Of a DNA stretch of 7,781 nucleotides, positions 3,461-7,781 are shown in pieces. Every line of letters starts with the position of its first letter. Positions within the stretch are counted from its first letter, which is position 1. The position numbers were made by a program, and so were the translations under genes. Source of the DNA: an uncultured Campylobacter sp. (lineage in GTDB: Bacteria > Campylobacterota > Campylobacteria > Campylobacterales > Campylobacteraceae); assembly GCF_938040115.1 (NCBI RefSeq), contig NZ_CALHXD010000129.1:1-7781 (forward strand), read 5' to 3'. A model generated the notes under the pieces. The model made no database searches and was not told the origin of the DNA. It saw nothing but the letters and a program-made list of their open reading frames with translations.

Positions 3461-5725
3461 TTAATATCTATACTCAAAACTCCCCAGTATCGTCCTACCC
3501 CTGGCAGCGTTGTTAAAGATAGTGATGTCGTCGTTAAATACGTCGCTGGAGTAAGATGAGTTATAAGTATAAAGCGCGTCCATGTAGTTTTTGTCGAATA
3601 CGTTTTGCACTTCAAATTTAAAGGTTAAATTTTTAATCGGCTCGAAGGTGAGGTAAAAATCGAAAATAGTTGGGATTTTTGGCAGTTCTTGTGTATTGAT
3701 AATCTTAAATCTCGGATCATTTTCGTCAAAAGCACCCCAGTTAAATTTAGGATTTATCCTTTTTGCCTTACCAGTAATTTTGGCTATAGAACCAAGAACT
3801 AACTTTTCATTAAAAAGCCTAGTTCCAACGTCTATCGTAGCGTAATATTTCGGCAGTTCGCTAAACTGCGTAGTTCCACTAGCAGGTCCGTTCGTCCAGT
3901 CTAGCGCGAAACTATCTGAGGGCTGATAGGAAGATTTTTGACGAGTGTATGAGGCTTTGGCGTAAAATACGTCCATATCGTATAAAAACTCGAGCTCAAA
4001 GCCTTTTAAGGTGGCTTTGTCATTTAATCTAGCCAAAAACATCGTAACGTCGCCGCTAGCATTTGTGTAGCCGATTATCCTATCGTAGATAAAATTTTTT
4101 ATTTTAGTATTGTAGTAAGCGGCTTTAAGCCCAAAAACGTCGTCGTCCGAAAAAATACCGTGCTTGTGGCTATTAAAGCCGATCTGATAGGTTTTTGCGG
4201 TTTCTGGTTTTAGCCCGGTGTTTATATCTTCATAAACAGAGCCGGAAGAAAAAAGTTCCTGTACGTTTAGCGGCCTAGTCGTCCTTTCGTAGCTGATAAA
4301 CGGCGAAAACAACTCGTCAATCTTGGCTGAAGCCATAAGAGAATAGTTTAAATCGGTATCTTTTCTTTTAAAGTCTCCGGCCTCTTGTGGAGAGCAGTAA
4401 GGATTACCTGCTAAACATTTGCCTTTTATACCGCTCGTTTTCCAATTTACGAGATTTAAATTTGCATCGAAGGTAAAAATGTCGTACTCAAGCGAATTAT
4501 CTAAATAATAATTAAATATCTTTTGTTTACCGTCTGGTATAGGATACGACGTCCTAAGTGTAGAGTACGCCTCGTCTCGAGTAACGCGTTTATATTCGTT
4601 ATTTAGGGCATTTATGCCTAGTTTTGAGCTAAATTTAAGCTTATCTGTTATATCAAACAAAAAGGTATTGCTAAGATCAAAAACCAGAGAACTATTTTTA
4701 AATTTCATCCCCTTTTCAAGATCCGCCCACGCCAGTCTTGCTTTTTTATCGTAAATTTGTCTGGTTTTATTATAAGATAAGAGCAAATTTATATCGATCA
4801 GGTCAGAATACGGATCAAAACGATAATCAAGCTGATAGTTGTCGCTGGTTATATCTCTTTTAGCTAGATAGTTGCTATATCTCCTATATGTCAAAATAGC
4901 TTTATTTATCTCACTATCGTATTCCAGCTTAAAAAGATAGCTTTTAGGACGTTGCTCCAGCGAATCGGTATCTAACGCTGTAGGCAAATCAGGCACGCCG
5001 TCTCCGTCGATGTCTTTATCATTGTCTTTTATTTTGCCACCGCCGCCTATCTTATAGTCTTGCGAGATTTTTTTACCGCTATATCCAAAAAGTACGCCTA
5101 GGCTTTGTCCGCCGTCAAATTCTTTTTTTGCCGCGACACTACCCATATAGCTTGGCCCCACGCCGTTTGAGCCATAGCTATATCTACCTAAAAAGCCAAA
5201 AATGTGGTCGTCAGTTATAACGTCATTTACGCCTATGGTTCTAAAATTCGCACTTCCCATAAGCCCGTTTTGGGCACCGCTAAAACTTCCTCTCTCGATG
5301 TCTATACCTACTAGGAAATTTTGATCTATGAGTGCTCCAAAGGCTGAAGTGCCAATGTTGCCGGTAAAGTTATGAACCCCACCCGTATCGCTCGACGTAC
5401 CGTAATAAGTCTGCGTAACTCCATCTATCATCGTGTTTACGCGCCCAAGCCCTGTAAGCCCGCGGATGTTTACGGACACACTGCCCTGGGATTGGTCTAT
5501 TTGCGTGTAGCTGCCTGGCAAGCTTCTAACTACGGAGTCTATACTTTGATTTTCGCTTCTAATATCCTCTCGCGAACTAACGGCTCCAGGCGTCGAAAAC
5601 GCCTTTTCGCTATTTTTGACCTCAGTAGCCGAGACTTCCAAGGTACTAAAATCGACGTCTTTTGCGTCGGCGCTCGCTAAACAAATAGCCAATATGCAAG
5701 CTATGTTAAATTTAAAACTATTCAT
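3461..5725 (-). CDS. TonB-dependent outer-membrane receptor, haem/haemoglobin-receptor-like
   Basis: The product has 754 residues. Residues 1-21 look like a signal peptide (cleavage after SADA). A TonB-box-like STLEVSA follows at 27-33. The plug domain covers about 45-165 and contains SVNIRGLTGLGRVNTMIDGV, GSFSGA and GSANFRT. The rest is a 22-strand beta-barrel ending in aromatic EYRY; NVFDKNY (708-714) is the usual TonB-receptor C-terminal motif. TTRPLNVQELF (482-492) followed by LKPET (505-509) corresponds to the FRAP/NPNL block of haem receptors. The plug text recalls TdhA/HasR-like haem receptors, but this is from memory, and a transferrin- or siderophore-type role is not excluded. The start has AAGGA 6 bases upstream. 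A Fur-like site overlaps the promoter. exbB, exbD and tonB lie upstream on the same strand, supplying the energy coupling. Confidence 0.9.
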   Translation of the reverse strand: MNSFKFNIACILAICLASADAKDVDFSTLEVSATEVKNSEKAFSTPGAVSSREDIRSENQSIDSVVRSLPGSYTQIDQSQGSVSVNIRGLTGLGRVNTMIDGVTQTYYGTSSDTGGVHNFTGNIGTSAFGALIDQNFLVGIDIERGSFSGAQNGLMGSANFRTIGVNDVITDDHIFGFLGRYSYGSNGVGPSYMGSVAAKKEFDGGQSLGVLFGYSGKKISQDYKIGGGGKIKDNDKDIDGDGVPDLPTALDTDSLEQRPKSYLFKLEYDSEINKAILTYRRYSNYLAKRDITSDNYQLDYRFDPYSDLIDINLLLSYNKTRQIYDKKARLAWADLEKGMKFKNSSLVFDLSNTFLFDITDKLKFSSKLGINALNNEYKRVTRDEAYSTLRTSYPIPDGKQKIFNYYLDNSLEYDIFTFDANLNLVNWKTSGIKGKCLAGNPYCSPQEAGDFKRKDTDLNYSLMASAKIDELFSPFISYERTTRPLNVQELFSSGSVYEDINTGLKPETAKTYQIGFNSHKHGIFSDDDVFGLKAAYYNTKIKNFIYDRIIGYTNASGDVTMFLARLNDKATLKGFELEFLYDMDVFYAKASYTRQKSSYQPSDSFALDWTNGPASGTTQFSELPKYYATIDVGTRLFNEKLVLGSIAKITGKAKRINPKFNWGAFDENDPRFKIINTQELPKIPTIFDFYLTFEPIKNLTFKFEVQNVFDKNYMDALYTYNSSYSSDVFNDDITIFNNAARGRTILGSFEYRY

Positions 5726-5794
5726 GATGCTTCCTTCTAGATTATTTTTTATAAGCGGATGTCAGGCGGCTTAAATTTGAAGGCGTCAATAACT

Positions 5795-5822
5795 TCTATA
5801 ACTATATGGTAAGCCGTATCAA
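5795..5822 (-). promoter_or_regulatory. Promoter of the TonB-dependent receptor gene
   Basis: On the minus strand TTGATA (5817-5822) and TATAGA (5795-5800) are separated by 16 bases. The predicted leader is about 65 bases. The -35 box lies within the Fur-like site, so binding of Fur would block RNA polymerase. Confidence 0.5.
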
Positions 5823-5839
5823 AATCATTATCTTATCAT
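5814..5839. promoter_or_regulatory. Fur-box-like operator
   Basis: Against the 19-base consensus GATAATGATAATCATTATC, bases 5814-5832 match at 13 positions, with the ten bases AATCATTATC identical. Further TTATCATT follows directly, as in extended Fur sites made of overlapping hexamers. It covers the predicted -35 box of the receptor gene. Iron-dependent repression is inferred. Confidence 0.6.
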
Positions 5840-5928
5840 TTAAGAATTGTATCACCGCATATATAAATTTTTACTTATACCGGTTATCTTTAATTAACTC
5901 TTTTTAAACTATGGCACGATAGATAAAT

Positions 5929-6792
5929 TTATTTTTTTGAGGCTTTATATTTTTTTATATTAAATTCGATTGGAAAATTTAACGTCAGATCGTGATCTGA
6001 GCCCATCATTTCACTAGGAGGTGACGGCAGGGGTGAAGCGCGGTTAAAAAGCTCCGTCGCTTCGTTGTTTAAAATCTCAAATTTGCTCCCTTTAGTCAAT
6101 AAAACGCTTAGCACTTCGCCGTTAGCTGCTATTTTTACTCTTACGTAAACGACACCTTCAAATCCACTTAGAAGAGCATCGCTCGGGTATTTTTTGTGCT
6201 TGTTTAAGTGCGACACAACCATACCTTGCCAACTTTTTTTATCTGCACCGGAACCTGCGAAACTGCCGACTATCCTAGTTCCACTACCGCTAATGGGGGC
6301 CGAAGCTACGTTATCCTTTACTACGGAGTTTATATCCGAGTCCAAATTTGAAACTTTTTGTGTGTCTTCATTGCTTTTTTTATTTGTTTCTTCGGCGATT
6401 TTTACTGGTTTTTTTACTATTTTCTTCGGTTTTATTTTAGGTTTTATTTTTTTTGGCGTTTCCTGTTTTTTTACGACTTCAATTTGAGATTTTACCTCCT
6501 CTAACGAGGCTATCTCTGGCTTTTCCTCTTCTTTGGCCGCTGTTTCTTCTTCAAGTTGCGGTGTGGAGGATTTTTGAGAATTTACGGCAGCCTCTTTGAA
6601 ATCGCCTATCGATAGATCTGAAATTATCATAATCGACTCGATTTGGTCATTTTTTATCGGATAATCAAAGCCACCGAAATTCTGCTCCAAATTTATAGCC
6701 TTGCCACTATTTGCGATAAAAACAAAAAGTGCCGCATGCAACGCTGAAGCAAGAATAAAAGCAAATACCCAAGCAAGACGCGGAATTTTCAT
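5929..6792 (-). CDS. tonB: Energy transducer TonB
   Basis: The 287-residue protein has one N-terminal membrane helix (about residues 7-27) containing His19, the equivalent of E. coli His20. A long charged periplasmic spacer follows, with Glu-rich (80-100) and Lys/Pro-rich (113-132, PKKIKPKIKPKK) parts. The C-terminal TonB domain covers about 186-278, with the SHLNKHKKYPSDALLSGFEG block (YP at 202-203), VRVKIAANGEV and the conserved RASPLPSPP near 251. It spans the periplasm and pulls the TonB box of receptors using the ExbBD proton motor. It is somewhat longer than E. coli TonB (239 residues). The helix has S-x2-H (Ser16, His19) rather than the E. coli S-x3-H. The ATG overlaps the exbD stop codon by one base (TGATG), indicating translational coupling. 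No convincing hairpin terminator was found after it. Confidence 0.92.
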   Translation of the reverse strand: MKIPRLAWVFAFILASALHAALFVFIANSGKAINLEQNFGGFDYPIKNDQIESIMIISDLSIGDFKEAAVNSQKSSTPQLEEETAAKEEEKPEIASLEEVKSQIEVVKKQETPKKIKPKIKPKKIVKKPVKIAEETNKKSNEDTQKVSNLDSDINSVVKDNVASAPISGSGTRIVGSFAGSGADKKSWQGMVVSHLNKHKKYPSDALLSGFEGVVYVRVKIAANGEVLSVLLTKGSKFEILNNEATELFNRASPLPSPPSEMMGSDHDLTLNFPIEFNIKKYKASKK

Positions 6793-7184
6793 CAGTTTAC
6801 AACCTTTGTCGAAAAAGCTATTTTAGTATATCCGGCTATCTTCACTCGCTCGACGGCATTGATCAAAATCTCATAAGGCACGCTTTTATCGACGTGAAAA
6901 TACACTATCGCCTCATAGTTGCGTCCGCTTTTTATATCCAGCGCCTGCGCGATATTCTCCGCTAAAACGGCTTGACTGCCCAAATAAATTTCGAATTTAT
7001 CATTTATACTTAAGATTATAGGCTTATTTACGTCCTCTTTTTGTTTGGCAACAGATTTTGGCAGCTCGACTTTCACAGAGCTGGTTACTATGGGCGTAAC
7101 TACCATAAATATAATCAAAAGTACAAGCATAACGTCGATAAAAGGCGTTACGTTTATCTCGCTTAGCTCTTCTTCGCTATTCAT
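6792..7184 (-). CDS. exbD: TonB-system proton channel subunit ExbD
   Basis: The product is 130 residues, typical for ExbD. A short cytoplasmic N-terminus (MNSEEELSEINVTPF) leads into one membrane helix with the key acid Asp17 in VTPFIDVMLVLLIIFMVV, matching E. coli Asp25, which takes part in proton flow. A periplasmic domain (residues 40-130) follows, ending in the VPYEILINAVERVKIAGYTKIAF block. The ATG at 7182-7184 is chosen because it overlaps the end of exbB by 8 bases, the usual coupled arrangement. A longer frame from a TTG at 7205 would overlap exbB by 29 bases and adds no conserved sequence. With ExbB it forms the inner-membrane motor for TonB. Confidence 0.93.
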   Translation of the reverse strand: MNSEEELSEINVTPFIDVMLVLLIIFMVVTPIVTSSVKVELPKSVAKQKEDVNKPIILSINDKFEIYLGSQAVLAENIAQALDIKSGRNYEAIVYFHVDKSVPYEILINAVERVKIAGYTKIAFSTKVVN

Positions 7185-7611
7185 TTTCCGCAGCCAGTCT
7201 ATCAAATATCAAATAAATTTGAGAACTAAGCAGCCCTAAACGAGCATTAAATTTAACGCTACACCGCACCAGATAGTTATAAACCAAAACCGCTGGTATC
7301 GCGGCTACGAGCCCAAGAGCTGTGGCAAAAAGCGCCTCTGCAATACCAGGAGCCACCACGCTTAGGCTGGCGTTGTTGCTGTTTGCTATACCCACAAAGC
7401 TGTTCATTATGCCCCAAACCGTCCCAAAAAGCCCGACAAAAGGTGCAGACGAGCCGATGCTAGCGAGCACTCCAACCCACCCTCTCATCACGTTCGCGAG
7501 AGACGATTTTTTAAGATCAAGCCTTTGTTTTACTCGCAATTTCATATTTGCGTCAAATTTGATGCTTTTTTCGCATTTAAAGCCTGCGGCGCAAATTTCG
7601 CTAGTCTGCAA
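7177..7611 (-). CDS. exbB: TonB-system proton channel subunit ExbB, apparently lacking its N-terminal third
   Basis: The frame holds the most conserved part of ExbB: APFVGLFGTVWGIMNSFVGI (56-75, membrane segment 2, Thr64 equivalent to E. coli Thr148) and VVAPGIAEALFATALGLVAA (85-104, segment 3, Thr97 equivalent to Thr181). The MKLRVKQRLDLKK stretch at 23 aligns with the cytoplasmic part before segment 2. This is the long, E. coli-like ExbB type (about 240 residues), which should have a first membrane segment and roughly 90 more residues upstream. Instead the frame is closed by TAG at 7645-7647, and no upstream frame shows that segment. The start at 7609-7611 (TTG) is the first usual start codon in the frame; ATG at 7543-7545 is an alternative, neither with a good ribosome binding site. 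It may be a 5'-broken gene. It overlaps exbD by 8 bases. Confidence 0.75.
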   Translation of the reverse strand: MQTSEICAAGFKCEKSIKFDANMKLRVKQRLDLKKSSLANVMRGWVGVLASIGSSAPFVGLFGTVWGIMNSFVGIANSNNASLSVVAPGIAEALFATALGLVAAIPAVLVYNYLVRCSVKFNARLGLLSSQIYLIFDRLAAENE

Positions 7612-7781
7612 AGCTTTAAACCCTAATAGCGAAACAAACCTAATCTAACCGAGGCAACCCGCAAAAGGCATCTTGGCTAGACTACTTGGTACTTAAAAAA
7701 CAAGAATGTAAGAAAATCGCTTTTGCATGAGGCCTTTGAGGTATCATGCGAATTTATCCGAAAGCAAACCGTATCTTGCTC
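7612..7781. other. Unassigned segment upstream of truncated exbB
   Basis: All three minus-strand frames contain stops here, and none resembles the N-terminus of ExbB. On the plus strand one frame stays open from a TAG at 7677-7679 to the window end (about 33 codons), but it has no recognisable motif or start. No Fur box or clear promoter for the exbB operon was found. Confidence 0.5.

Noticed and set aside
3461..5725. Phase-variable homopolymer tract in the receptor or its promoter
   Set aside because: No poly-G/C run is present, and the short A/T runs are ordinary for this base composition.
6792..7205. Longer exbD starting with TTG at 7205
   Set aside because: It would overlap exbB by 29 bases and add seven residues without family support; the ATG at 7184 gives the usual ExbD start and an 8-base overlap.
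1..7781. CRISPR array, toxin-antitoxin pair or defence system
   Set aside because: No regularly spaced repeats and no matching protein pairs were seen on either strand.

Overview
The window looks like chromosomal DNA of a Campylobacter (Campylobacterota), probably from the C. rectus / C. showae / C. curvus side of the genus. The reasons are the AT-rich genome with the word AAATTTA between and inside genes, an N-terminal FlgL sequence of Campylobacter type behind a sigma-54 promoter, a C. jejuni-like HU protein, and an iron-uptake block of the kind found in that genus. The species is an inference.

Left part (1-1617): the start of flgL (flagellar hook-filament junction) runs leftward off the window from a near-perfect sigma-54 promoter. 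yaaA (peroxide-stress protein) diverges from it rightward, followed by hup (HU DNA-binding protein) with its own promoter and a strong intrinsic terminator, then a tRNA-Leu(CAA) with encoded CCA.

Middle (1618-2425): a 442-bp gene-free stretch follows the tRNA. It contains small hairpins and a sharply bounded GC-rich island (60% GC over 1861-1980, against 30% and 18% in the neighbouring 60-bp blocks). Next comes a 59-codon gene for a small membrane protein with a GGAGG ribosome binding site, then about 190 bp of gene-free sequence with two inverted repeats.

Right part (2426-7781), all on the minus strand: exbB-exbD-tonB form a tightly overlapping operon encoding the inner-membrane machine that energises outer-membrane transport. 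A TonB-dependent receptor follows, resembling haem/haemoglobin receptors, with its own promoter overlapped by a Fur-box-like site. A DMT/EamA-family permease lies beyond it, probably as a separate transcription unit. Together exbB, exbD, tonB and the receptor make up one iron or haem uptake system.

The main oddity is exbB. The visible frame holds only the C-terminal two thirds of a long-type ExbB, with transmembrane segments 2 and 3. It is closed upstream by an in-frame stop, and none of the three frames upstream shows the expected first membrane segment. No clearly new biological system is visible. The most interesting unexplained items are the exbB 5' break, the GC-rich hairpin island and the small membrane protein gene.
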